A stretch of DNA of 64,000 bases from the NCBI GenBank assembly GCA_025617375.2, contig JAMYGW020000001.1, forward strand, positions 3,162,001 to 3,226,000, given 5' to 3'. Every line of letters begins with the position of its first letter. The stretch's first letter is position 1. Source of the DNA: Acarospora socialis. Taxonomy: Eukaryota; Ascomycota; Lecanoromycetes; Acarosporales; Acarosporaceae. Below, one piece after another: positions 34,207 to 43,024 of the stretch. Position numbers and translations under genes: made by a program. Under the pieces are notes generated by a model. It searched no databases and had not been told where the DNA came from. It saw only the letters and a list, made by a program, of their open reading frames with translations.

Positions 34207-36423
34207 TCATCTCGGTGGTGGTGCCTCCACCCCAAGACCGGCGTACGCCCCTACAAAGTCCAGTTGTCCTAGCATTCCGTTCACTTGATCTATCTCTTTG
34301 CTAAGGTCCTCCACGTTCTGCGCCAAGCTGCTGACCTCGTCGAACTTCCTTCTCTTGTTCGCATCCGCGATCATTTCGCTGACGAAGAATTTCTGCTCTT
34401 CCAGCACGATCAGCCTCTCGCGGAGTGTTTTCTCCTCGGCTTCTAGCGCGGAGACGGCACTGCTACTACTGGCTTGGCTCGACGCGTCCACGTCGTTGTA
34501 CTTGATGGATGAAAGAGCAGTGTTGGGGCGACCATTTGGAGTAAGGTGACCGTTGGAAGTATATCCATGAGGAGAAGCGTGTTTGAGGATCTTCGGAAGA
34601 GTCTTCAAAGGAAGCATGTGTAAATGAAGGAAGGCGGTTGCTTGTCGATAAATGGCCTTTTGAAGCTTTTGCTGAGTAGGCGATGTGGTAGGGAGGTCGC
34701 GAATCCGTCGAGCTGCGACATCGTATTGTGCGAAAGAGTCGATCAGCCGTTTCCGGATCTTCGACGCTTCGGCTAATTGTGAAGGGGATGGAGACTTATC
34801 CGGATCTCTACACTTTCATCAGTTGTTTGTAGTGTTTACGGTGAGGAAATCCGGGGCATACTGCAGGACCACTAGTAGACGTTGAAATCTTGGCATCAAC
34901 AGCCTGATCCCTCGTTCAAATTCCACAAGGTTCTCATATGCTTTCAAATCTGGCGGTTTCTGTGCAAGCTCGCTAGCAAAGTCTTTCTTACTGAATATTA
35001 TGTTCCTGCATTCTTTACACATCCTAATATCAAGGCTGGTCTGACCAGCTGCTTTCTCCGAAAGATCAGCCCCTGTGCAAATCAGTAGAGCGCATGGAAT
35101 GGAACTGGGAAGAGTCACCCACTGGCAGCTACATTGAGGCCGACCTCGCTCGAGCAGCCGGTTCGAGGGTCACCGCACACTACTCGCCCGCATAACCGAC
35201 AATGATGCCGCCGAAAGGAGTAGTTCGAAAATTCTTGTTGACAGAACGGGCATCTTGAGACGACTGTGTCATCTTCCCACGTAACTACAGATTGCTCTAA
35301 AAGTTTCCGCTGGTTCTTCGCCCCTGATATAGGCCACAACAAACCACCAGTGCCGGGCAGCTGCTCTGGAGGTGGGCTCGTTAAGAGCTGCGTGAGCTTT
35401 GTCAAGCGTTTCTCCAGTCGGGTAACCTCGAGGTAACTTCTATTGTTTGTGTGTTTCCGGATACTCTTGAAGTCTTCTGTGTGGTCCCGTGCGAAGCCTG
35501 TGCAGTCTCAGCGGCGTATCAATAACGACAATCGCTCAAAGCTCACCGTTATGGTCATTGTAGCCTTCTCTTGATTTATAGCATGTCTCGCATACCCGGC
35601 ACCAGGACCCTCTCACCGGTTCGTGTTGCGCCGACCTCGAGAGTTTCATCTGGTACATGGTGTGCTCTTCACAGAAAAGCCTTCCACACTTGCGACAGTT
35701 GACACTGCCATTCGATGCGTTGAGACGCTTTCCGCACAGTGGCTCGGAGCAGGCATCATTTGGTCCATGTCTTTGCCAATGATCTCTTGTCACCACTTCA
35801 TCCGGATCAGGCCTCGGTGTCTCCGGAGCAGTAACGCCACTCGGAGGAAGACCTGGACTAGGCGGTACATCGTTGGGTTCGAAGACCTCCAGACCTTTGA
35901 GTTTCTGGTTCAAAACCGCTAAGGGCTGAAACTTCTTCGCTTTGACCATCTGGGTCTTGAACCAGTCTTTGACTTCATCTTGTTTAAATTCCTCTAAATT
36001 CTTGTGATCGTCATCGAGGTGCCTATTCAGAGTATGAGCACTTGATCTCCAACAGACTCCAAGTAGATTTGACAACCTATTAAGCTGAAGCAGTGTCAAC
36101 TGTTAAGAAATCAGCTCATGATGTCCTCGTAGTCCCGTGCATGATCTAGTACCTACCATCTCCTCATTGCAGATTGGGCAGACGAGCCTGGAGTTTGCGG
36201 CGGAAGCTTCAGCTGCTCTGGTAGACTCTCCAATCTCCAAGAATATCCTCGAGCTAATGTCTTGATTCTCCGAAGATACCTGCGAATTCGAGACCTCGGA
36301 ATTTAATGATACAGAGCTCTCCGACGGTGAGAGTAGGCTAGGGTTGCGTTTCGGAGCCACGGCCGGCGACAACGACCTTCCGCTCCCCAGAACTCTGCCG
36401 CCTCCTAGCTTCCTCGAAGACAT
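34207..36423 (-). CDS. PEP7: FYVE zinc-finger endosomal tether Vac1/Pep7 (rabenosyn-5 type), 650 aa
   Basis: Six exons on the minus strand: 36423-36157, 36099-36077, 36022-35547, 35497-35123, 35072-34862 and 34807-34207. Introns are 49-57 nt. Vac1 binds PI3P and Rab5-type GTPases and tethers Golgi-derived vesicles to endosomes. Domains: a C2H2 finger at C82/C85 and H98/H103 that only forms after the 23-nt exon is included (CPICNEEM-LTLLQLNR-HLDDDH); a first cysteine-rich FYVE-like finger at 175-248; and a second FYVE at about 328-404 with W329, a RRHHCRLCGR core (351-360) and CKEC. After a helical stretch comes KIRKRLIDSFAQYDVAARRI and then a C-terminal coiled coil (about 560-630, LEAEEKTLRERLIVLEEQ), the usual position of the Rab-binding region. 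The start at 36423 gives a Ser-rich N-terminus. Length and order match filamentous-fungal Vac1. Confidence 0.9.
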
Positions 36424-36590
36424 TGTTGCGGCTTGCGAGTGAGCGCCGGGAGCGCCTCATGCTTCCTAGAGATGTAAGCTACGGTACATAGGTACCTAAG
36501 GTAAGTTGACGCGCCATGGCTGAGTAATCAAGATCTAATCTCGTGCAGATCTAAAATCTACTCGCAAATTTGAATTTGCTTCTGGAATCA

Positions 36591-36625
36591 ACCCAAATCT
36601 AAAGTCATTTTGGTGATCTACCCCA
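36591..36625 (+). repeat. Left arm of 35-bp inverted repeat
   Basis: Pairs with 39436-39470 on the opposite strand, 32 of 35 positions identical, and the three differences are transitions. Confidence 0.85.
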
Positions 36626-36794
36626 CTTGATTCATGAAAACATCTGTGTCTAAAGTCATGTTCAAACTTAATCATCTGAGTTGACATGACTTTCATGTGT
36701 GGAGAATCACATCATGTGTTCCATAGTCTGCATCTTGATCGAGTTGTGATGAATGCAATCTACAGCTTAACTAAGTTAGTACGAAGTCGGCAGA

Positions 36795-37041
36795 CGAAGG
36801 CGGTGAGCAAAACTGGACACCACCGCACAGCTTTGCCGCTCATGGATAGAAATACAATATCTTCACCAATGAAGTTACCTAAGCTAAGAAATATGCTTCT
36901 TCACAGATCAGTATCTCACTCGGCAAAGATATCGGAAATTGTAGAATTTGCTAATGTAGCTGAGGTTGAAGGCCGAGGGCCCCTCGGGTTGTTCGATTTA
37001 ATATTGTGTTGAGTGGTGCACAATTCTGCTCACCGCCTTTG
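36795..37041. mobile_element. MITE-like element with about 30-bp terminal inverted repeats
   Basis: The left end (36795-36824) begins CGAAGGCGGTGAGCAAAA and the right end, read on the minus strand from 37041 to 37012, begins CAAAGGCGGTGAGCAGAA. Both go on to a CACCAC block. A third, orphan copy of the same end lies at 38760-38789 (CGAAGGCGGTGAGCAGAA). The element is 247 bp and has no coding capacity of its own. The ends resemble terminal repeats of Tc1/mariner-type DNA transposons in ascomycetes, but the superfamily is inference, since no clean TA duplication is seen. Confidence 0.55.
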
Positions 37042-37744
37042 TAGAGTGTTTGACACCCTGGCGCTGCATCCACGGTGGTGAACCAACTTCTTGCTGCCGC
37101 TTGGTTCTTGATGTCTGATGACTATGATGGGGATTTGGGAGGTGTCTGGCAGATGTGTCCGACTTGTAACTTACTTGCAGCATGTTGCGACCAGTGACCG
37201 GAACTCAGGTTTGCTCTATCCATTTTGAGGTGCATGAGCTTCATACCTAAAGACACATTGTCACCTCTTTCATTGACCCGACAAACGAACAAGCCGCAAA
37301 TATAGAGACAAGACTCCTCTGAAGCGGCCCGGAACCGTAATCAAGACCTGCAGCAAACTTCCATGTGTCCAATGATTGTTTCCTCCTGATCCAAATCCAA
37401 GCAACAACGGATTCAACCCCAACTGGCCATCTCTGTAAGAGAAAACAGCGACATACCAAATCGAGCTATCTATCCCGCCATCCGAATGGACACACTCTTA
37501 CTATGTGGAGTCCGGTACAGACAGCCTCCACCTCCTCTTACCTCCCTTCTCTACCATCACCATCTCCTCCTTCCATCCCCCAAACCCCCTTCTCCACTCC
37601 ACTCTCCACATAGAACCCCAAACCACCAACGGACCCTAAACACCCCACCTCCCCCTTGCCCGCCTGAACAACAGCTCACCCCACAACACAACCCCAGTAG
37701 CCCCGCCAAACTCCTGGCCATCTAGCCAACATTTACCCATCCGA

Positions 37745-38223
37745 TCAGGCTTCAGGGCCCTCTCTCAGTAGCGGCCCCACAGCCCCGCCGGTCGACCGGC
37801 CGTAGGGATAGCAGGTGCACGCATTCTGGCAGAGTCGCACTGAGCTCTGAACCTGTTCATCGGGCGATGTGGAGTGGCAGAAGGGTCGGTATCGGATCCC
37901 ATGCGGGTCGCGCTCGTCCGGGATGCAGTTGCAGTTGGCGAGTCTAAAGCAGAGGTCGAAGAGGTTGTCAAACTGTGAGCCGATCCAGGGAGTGGCTGAA
38001 GGGGGGGGTGGCATTAAAGGGCAGCGGAAGCGCTGCTCGGAAGGGGAGGGGGATGTTAGTAAGATGGTGGGGGCGAAGAGGGTGGGATGGAGGGTTGACG
38101 GGTTGGGGGAGGAGGCAAAGGGCGTATACGTACAGCTTGGATAGGGCCTTGGATAGGGGGGAGGGCGTGTGTGAGGTGTGAGAACGGAAGCACGAGGAAG
38201 AGGAGGGCTGTCGGGGTCATCAT
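37745..38223 (-). CDS. Predicted small secreted cysteine-rich protein, 125 aa
   Basis: Two exons on the minus strand: 38223-38134 and 38032-37745, with a 101-nt phase-0 intron (GTACGT...GAGCAG). Exon 1 encodes a signal peptide (MMTPTALLFLVLPFSHLTHA), with likely cleavage at about residue 20. The mature part has eight cysteines at residues 34, 58, 64, 66, 82, 98, 102 and 104, including two C-x-C pairs (NCNC, CTC), an even number suited to four disulphides. Key stretches are FDNLFDLCFRLANCNC and RPFCHSTSPDEQ, then LCQNACTCY. Size, signal and cysteine content are those of secreted effectors or small wall proteins. I do not recognise a named family. The gene lies alone in a repeat-rich island bounded by inverted repeats, a setting typical of effector genes in plant-associated fungi. 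A second ATG directly follows the first. Without transcript data the intron is a prediction, but it is needed for secretion. Confidence 0.7.
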
Positions 38224-38614
38224 TTTCGTCGAGTTCGGATGTGGAATGGAGTGTGCGAAGGTATCCGATAGAGGAAAAGCAGAAAGAGCATCTCTTTATT
38301 TGGTAGAGCAGATGAAGAGGACAGTTATAAACTCATACGTCTACAGATCTCTATACGGTCGCCTAGAACGCAGAAAGAAGGAAAGGAAATGTTTCATAAT
38401 GGGGAGTGCGTGGACCGGATCGAGAGATATATCAATGATTGTGTCTGGTCTGGGGCGCAGCCTCGACGATTTAGTGAAACTCAGCTTCGAGCTCGCATGT
38501 GGAGAGGTCGGGGCTTGGAGATCGCTTGTTTGAACGAGCGAGGGGTGAAAGATGCTCGGTGCGCTTCTGTTCTTGGGGGACGAGCGCATGGCAAAGAGTC
38601 GATGGATTTGGAGT

Positions 38615-38710
38615 TACAGTACTAGTCGGTAAGTGTTTATTCCTCCTGGGTAGGGCAATATGAGTAAATGTCTACATCCTGGGGATAAACACTTACCGAC
38701 CGGTGCTGTA
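38615..38710. mobile_element. 96-bp inverted-repeat element flanked by TA
   Basis: The left arm starts at 38615 with TACAGTACTAGTCGGTAAG and the right arm, read from 38710 on the minus strand, with TACAGCACCGGTCGGTAAG. Arms extend about 29 nt each and differ only by transitions. The ends TA...TA suggest a TA target-site duplication, as made by Tc1/mariner-type transposases. The middle is about 38 nt. It looks like a minimal MITE and would fold into a strong hairpin as RNA. Confidence 0.6.
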
Positions 38711-38759
38711 GTAGCTTTAGCAGTGGAAGTGCAGGCTAGAGCTGCATCTACACATCGTA

Positions 38760-38789
38760 CGAAGGCGGTGAGCAGAAATGTGTGCCACC
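38760..38789 (+). repeat. Orphan copy of the 36795-type terminal repeat
   Basis: Begins CGAAGGCGGTGAGCAGAA and ends in GTGCCACCC, matching both ends of the 247-bp element at 36795-37041. No partner end was found nearby, so it is probably a truncated copy. Confidence 0.6.
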
Positions 38790-39357
38790 CCACGGACTTG
38801 GGTCCAGCTACCCTGTGGGTCTCCAACCTCAGGTACAATGATGAACATGAAAAGTGTTTCTGATATATGTCAAGTCAGATACTGACCACCTATGATCACA
38901 CTTCACACTTAATGTCATTGTTATCATTGATGATTACATATACATCTGTCATATACATCTAGAGGTACAGATTGATTTAAATCAAATTTAATTTACATAT
39001 AAAGTCATTGTCATCTCTGAGCATTGTTCAACATGCTATTTGAATCTTGCACACATCGCTACTTCATATTCAACATCAGTTACACATTTTTCTTTTTCTT
39101 ATTATCTTGTTTACAAAGGGTGATGAGGACATCAACAAGAGTGGAAGAACTTGAGAAAGAACGTATTCTTGTGGTGAAAGATTCTTTGATGACAGTGAAG
39201 TAAACTTCTTGTCTATCATATGAGAAAAATTCTATTATTAAATACTTAAGATCATGTACATAGACTTCTCTTTTTCTTCTTCTCTTGATAGGTAGAATTT
39301 AGCCCAATTTGCCCCCTCATCATGTTCCAGTTCGCTGTTCCTTTTCCTTAGGTGTGA

Positions 39358-39392
39358 GTTTAGGCGTAGTTTTAGGCGTGGATTTAGGCGCA
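39358..39392 (+). repeat. Short direct repeats of a TTTAGGCG unit
   Basis: Three consecutive 11-12-nt units (GTTTAGGCGTA, GTTTTAGGCGTG, GATTTAGGCGCA), with a degenerate copy about 15 nt further on. They lie just inside the right arm of the 35-bp inverted repeat, where DNA transposons often carry subterminal repeats. Confidence 0.6.
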
Positions 39393-39435
39393 GATGCATA
39401 AATCTTTAGGTGCAAATAGGAAGGGGTAGACGGGG

Positions 39436-39470
39436 TGGGGTAGATTACCGAAATAACTTTAGATTTGGGT
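39436..39470 (-). repeat. Right arm of 35-bp inverted repeat
   Basis: Reverse-complement partner of 36591-36625, ending 72 nt before the Met8 start codon, so it may form part of that gene's promoter. Confidence 0.85.
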
Positions 39471-39542
39471 AGATCCTAATGTTATCTATCGCGACATTTC
39501 GAACTTTCACATGCCAGCAAGGTTTATCTGTTCACTTCAAAC

Positions 39543-40408
39543 ATGCCTCATCAATTTCCAGAAATTCAAGGTGGCGGCTCATTGATTTTGGCATGGCAAA
39601 TTCGGAATAAAAGGGTTCTTGTTGTTGGCGGTGGAGAAGTCAGTAAACCCATTGCCTTAATCAAAAACCAGCAGCTTCTCAAGGGCAAACTGACTGAAAC
39701 TCAGGTTGCAGCAGGGCGAATACTCAATGTCTTGAACGCCGACGCCAAAGTCACCGTAGTGTCACCGAGGGAGGGTCTAAATGATGAGGTGGCATATCGA
39801 ATAGATCAGAAACAGGTGGACTACATCGACAGGAAGTTTGAGCCCTCGGATCTCGATGGAGCGGATATGGTGTTGACGGCCGTGGATGATCCCGAGGCCT
39901 CAACGCAGATCTGGAAGTTGTGCAAGGAAAGAAAGATTGCAGCGAACATCGCGGACGTTCCCCCAGAATGTGATTTCTACTTTGGGAGCGTGCATCGAGA
40001 TGGACCGTTGCAGATTATGGTCAGTACGAACGGCAATGGGCCGAAGCTTGCTAGCATTGTGAGGAAGCAGATTGCAGCAAACTTGCCACCGAACATCGGC
40101 GCGGCAATTCAGAAAGTTGGAGCTCTGAGGAAGAAGCTGAGGAAGGTCGCTCCAGGAACAGAGCCTGGGCCGAAGAGGATGCAATGGTATGTAAATGCAC
40201 TGTGTGGGTTTGGGTCTTGTTGATGGCAGATAGGATGTCAAAAGTGTGCGAATCGTGGAGCCTGGAAGATCTTGTCGAGATGAATGAGAAAGATATGGAA
40301 GAACTCCTCCGGTATTATGAGCCTGGTACTGTGCCGAGTCTTCAAACACTTCGTTACGGGGATGATCTCAATGAGATTGGCTTCGATGGAAGTTTCGGCT
40401 GGTGGTGA
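39543..40408 (+). CDS. MET8: Siroheme synthase Met8 (precorrin-2 dehydrogenase / sirohydrochlorin ferrochelatase), 250 aa
   Basis: Three exons: 39543-39638, 39705-40186 and 40234-40408. The first intron (66 nt) has no stop and keeps the frame, so a plain open frame hides it; removing it restores the NAD-binding motif VVGGGEVAAGRILNVLNADA. The second (47 nt) must use the acceptor CAGATAG, because the earlier AG would create a stop; the join gives RMQW-MSKVCESWSLEDL, a Met8 hallmark. The enzyme oxidises precorrin-2 and inserts iron to make siroheme, the cofactor of sulfite and nitrite reductases, in the cytosol. Conserved blocks are DMVLTAVDDPEASTQIW, NIADVPPECDFYFGS with the conserved aspartate, and LQIMVSTNGNGPKLASIVR. 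Length is near yeast Met8 (274). It is transcribed in the same direction as the METTL16 homologue, 239 nt away. Confidence 0.93.
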
Positions 40409-40647
40409 GGGTCAAGGCATGCGGGACTCGGAACTGTTTTGCAAATACCTTACAAGAGGCGTATGTGTATAGGAGTAAACGACGTTGATCGGAGAATGTC
40501 CCGTATAGACCTAGGTTCAGAACTATAGTGGAGCGATAGAGTCGTAGTTGCCTTCTTGGCTTTCCACATGGAACCTAGTCACTTTGTTAAAGACCACTCA
40601 TCACAACCTGACGATGATTCGCACAATACGAAGCGTAGAAATGAATC

Positions 40648-42360
40648 ATGAACACGTCTAGAAACATCTACAAAGATGACGTCGACTTTGCAACGCTTGC
40701 CTTACAGTCCTCGGAATTCTCCAAATAGTAAGTTATTGACACCGGCTTGATGACAGATGAGCTAACACGCACACAGCCTAAAGCCCAACGGTCAGCTAGA
40801 CTTCAGCAATCCCGAAGCCGTGCAGTACGGGGAGCCAAACAGCAAGATAAAAGCCCCGCTGATGGCAGGCAAGACAGCTCACCAAGAGTCTCCTCAAGCG
40901 GGACTTCAATCTCGAGATTGACCTTCCTGAGGATCGACTATGCCCTCCGGTATGTTGCCTCCATGTTCTCTGCAACAATCTACTAATACTTTCTAGGTCC
41001 CAAATCGGTAACTCATGCTATGAAAGGGTTCTCTTGAGACGGGCGGGTATCTTACCGTTCACAGGTTAAACTACATCCTATGGATCCAAGACCTCCTAGA
41101 CACGACAAGCGACCAGTATCTGGACCAGTGTGAGCCCGATCGAGATGTCATTGGCTTGGACATGTATGTCCCTGCCGCCTTCTAAGGAGCCTTATTTACC
41201 ATTAACCAAGCGCAGTGGAACCGGAGCAAGCTGCATCTATCCTCTCCTAGGCTGCCGCCAGAGACCGAGATGGAAGTTCGGAGCAACAGGTAAAAGCCCG
41301 CGTTTCTGCGCAGCCAGTACGACTAACACTGGACTCAGACATCGACGGGCGGAGCTTGCAGTACGCCCGTGAAAACGTGACGCGAAATAATCTCAAGTCG
41401 AGAGTCCGACTTGTCAAGACGGGCCCTGAGGACTCTCTGATCCCTTTAGGTCGGCTTGAACTGGACAAGTGCGTACTTTATTTCACCGTCTGCTCTGAAA
41501 CTACTTATACGAGAGAAACAGCATCGACTTCACAATGTGCAACCCCCCCTTCTACTCTTCAACCGAAGAGATGCTCGCTTCCGCCAAGGCGAAGCAAAGG
41601 CCGCCATTCTCGGCCTGCACCGGGGCAGAGGTGGAGATGGTGACGCCGGGTGGCGAGGTTGCTTTTGTGTCGCGGATGATTCAGGAAAGCCTTGGTCTAC
41701 GTGATCGCGTCGAGTGGTACACGAGCATGCTGGGCAAGATCGCGAGCGTTTCGGTGCTTGTGGAGAAGCTAAAGAGCGTTGGGGTTAGCAATTGGGCGGT
41801 GACGGAGTTCGTGCAGGGAAGCAAGACGAGGAGGTGGGCGGTCGCTTGGTCGTGGGGGGATATGCGACCACGGATGGTAAGTATTTACCTTGCTGGGAAA
41901 GCTGAGAAGCCGGGGTTGATGTGGCTTACCTGGAGACAAGGACGTAGCCAGAGGTATACCGGGTCTGCCGAAGCATCTGTTGCCATTTCCTTCCGACTTT
42001 ACGTTCAACACTATCACTCTGTCACTTAACCGCGTTGCACAGCGTATCGACGAGTCGATGAAAAGTCTTGAGATCCAATGGCAGTGGAGGCCTGCCGTGA
42101 TGACGGGACTGGGCTTTGCGAAACAGAATGTATGGTCACGGGCGGCGCGTCGGCGCCGGAGGAGTCAAGACGTTCAGGCTAAAGACACTGTGGAAGAGGA
42201 AGAGGATCCCGACGAGGCGGCACTGGGTTTCAATATCCAAGCAAAGCAAAGGATGACAGAGGAGCACGTCGAGGTCATTATTCGATGGCTCAAGGGGCAT
42301 GATGCCGTCCTCTTCGAGAGCTTCTGCGGCATGCTGAAACGGCACGTTGAGAACAAATAG
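40648..42360 (+). CDS. METTL16-type RNA N6-adenosine methyltransferase, 430 aa
   Basis: Nine exons: 40648-40727, 40777-40824, 40874-40949, 40997-41007 (11 nt), 41065-41163, 41216-41289, 41339-41468, 41522-41876 and 41941-42360; introns are 47-64 nt. The spliced protein starts MNTSRNIYKDDVDFATLALQ and contains YLKPNGQLDFSNPEA, LCPPVPNRLNYILWIQDLL, the SAM-binding loop GLDIGTGAS (102-110) and the catalytic NPPF tetrapeptide (180-183), which is the order in human METTL16 and bacterial RlmF. Human METTL16 methylates U6 snRNA A43 and MAT2A hairpins; a U6 role here is inferred from family. The C-terminal part (FNTITLSLNRVAQRIDE and a basic segment ARRRRRSQD) is weaker but aligns with fungal members. 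An out-of-frame six-codon frame begins at 40641 and overlaps the start codon. The 3' end is 71 nt from the convergent GNAT gene. Confidence 0.9.
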
Positions 42361-42431
42361 CAACACATCTCCTGAACGAGACCGATTCTTCTAAAGACGA
42401 AAACCTCGCTTGATATACAGTCAATACACAA

Positions 42432-43024
42432 CTATACATCCAACCCCCGCCCCAGCCCACTCATCCTCTCCAACGTCTCCCCATCAACCCTCATCACCGT
42501 CCACTCTTCCATCGCCTTGGCCCCCAACCCCTCATAGAATTTGATACTCGGCTCATTCCACTTCAGCACACTCCACTCCAACCGCTTGCCCCCAATTCCC
42601 ACCGCCTCCTTCGCCAGCTCGCCCAGCAGCCGCTTCCCGTACCCGCGCCTCCGGTACGCGGGCCGGATGAACAGGTCCTCGAGGTAGATGCCTGGTGCCG
42701 CCCGCCACGTCGAGTAGTTGGTGAAGTAGAGCGCCATGCCGGCGACGGTGCCCTCTGGGTCCGTGATTAGGAGCGTGTGCGCGTAGCCTGGGTTGGAAGA
42801 GCCGGGGAAGGAGAGGGTCGCGGTGAGGGTCTCGTTCGTGGCGAGGACCTCGTGCGTGGCTTTCTCGTAGGCGGCGAGTTCGTGGATTAGCTGGAGAATT
42901 GTGGGCACATCTGTGGGGGTTTTATACGTCACCATTAAGCGCTTTGGTTTCGGGGAATGTTAGAGATGGTCGAGGGCCGTCTACCTTCTTTGGTGGCGCG
43001 CCGGACAGTGGCCTGGTTGGTCAT
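42432..43024 (-). CDS. GNAT-family N-acetyltransferase, spermidine/diamine acetyltransferase-like, 172 aa
   Basis: Two exons on the minus strand: 43024-42985 (40 nt) and 42910-42432, with a 74-nt intron ending CCCCCACAG. Splicing gives MTNQATVRRATKEDVPTILQ, the normal start of GNAT proteins; the ATG at 42926-42924 inside the intron would miss this. The acetyl-CoA site is IRPAYRRRGYGKRLLGELA (R/Q-x-x-G-x-G/A), preceded by IYLEDLFI and followed by EWSVLKWNEPSIKFYEGLGA, which is the SSAT (thialysine/diamine acetyltransferase) pattern. The likely reaction is acetyl transfer from acetyl-CoA to a small amine such as a polyamine or thialysine; substrate is inference. It is convergent with the METTL16 homologue, with 71 nt between stops. 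Confidence 0.88.

Larger units (their letters stand above)
36424..37744. other. Left part of the accessory island
   Basis: About 1.3 kb between the Vac1 start and the small secreted-protein gene. It holds the left arm of a 35-bp inverted repeat (36591-36625) and a 247-bp MITE-like element (36795-37041). Between 37340 and 37740 the plus strand is C-rich with short frames of low complexity; I found no gene there. Confidence 0.5.
36591..39470. mobile_element. Putative 2.9-kb segment bounded by 35-bp inverted repeats
   Basis: The left end at 36591-36625 begins ACCCAAATCTAAAGT and ends ATCTACCCCA. The reverse complement of 39436-39470 begins ACCCAAATCTAAAGT and ends ATCTACCCCA as well. The arms differ at only three of 35 positions, all transitions (C/T or A/G), as repeat-induced point mutation would leave. 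The similarity stops sharply on the inside. Flanks beyond the arms share GGAATCA/GGATCT-like sequence but no clear target-site duplication. No transposase was found inside. The segment carries a small secreted-protein gene (37745-38223) and two smaller inverted-repeat elements. It could be a non-autonomous DNA transposon, or two inverted solo copies of a short repeat that happen to flank the interval. Confidence 0.55.
38224..39542. other. Right part of the accessory island
   Basis: About 1.3 kb up to the Met8 start. It contains a 96-bp hairpin element (38615-38710), an orphan copy of the 36795-type repeat end (38760-38789), AT-rich sequence from 38880 to 39300, short direct repeats of a TTTAGGCG unit (about 39358-39392), and the right arm of the 35-bp inverted repeat. 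No gene was supported. Confidence 0.5.

Noticed and set aside
37340-37740. Plus-strand Pro/Ser/Thr-rich frames upstream of the secreted-protein stop
   Set aside because: Two overlapping low-complexity frames in C-rich DNA with no motif; probably non-coding.
39639-39704. In-frame 22-residue insert in Met8
   Set aside because: It interrupts the conserved GGGEVAAGR loop and has GT-AG ends, so I treat it as an intron and not as coding sequence.
42911-42935. GNAT protein starting inside the 42984-42911 interval
   Set aside because: The start would give an atypical N-terminus; a 40-nt upstream exon (43024-42985) supplies the family's normal MTNQATVRRATKEDVP start.
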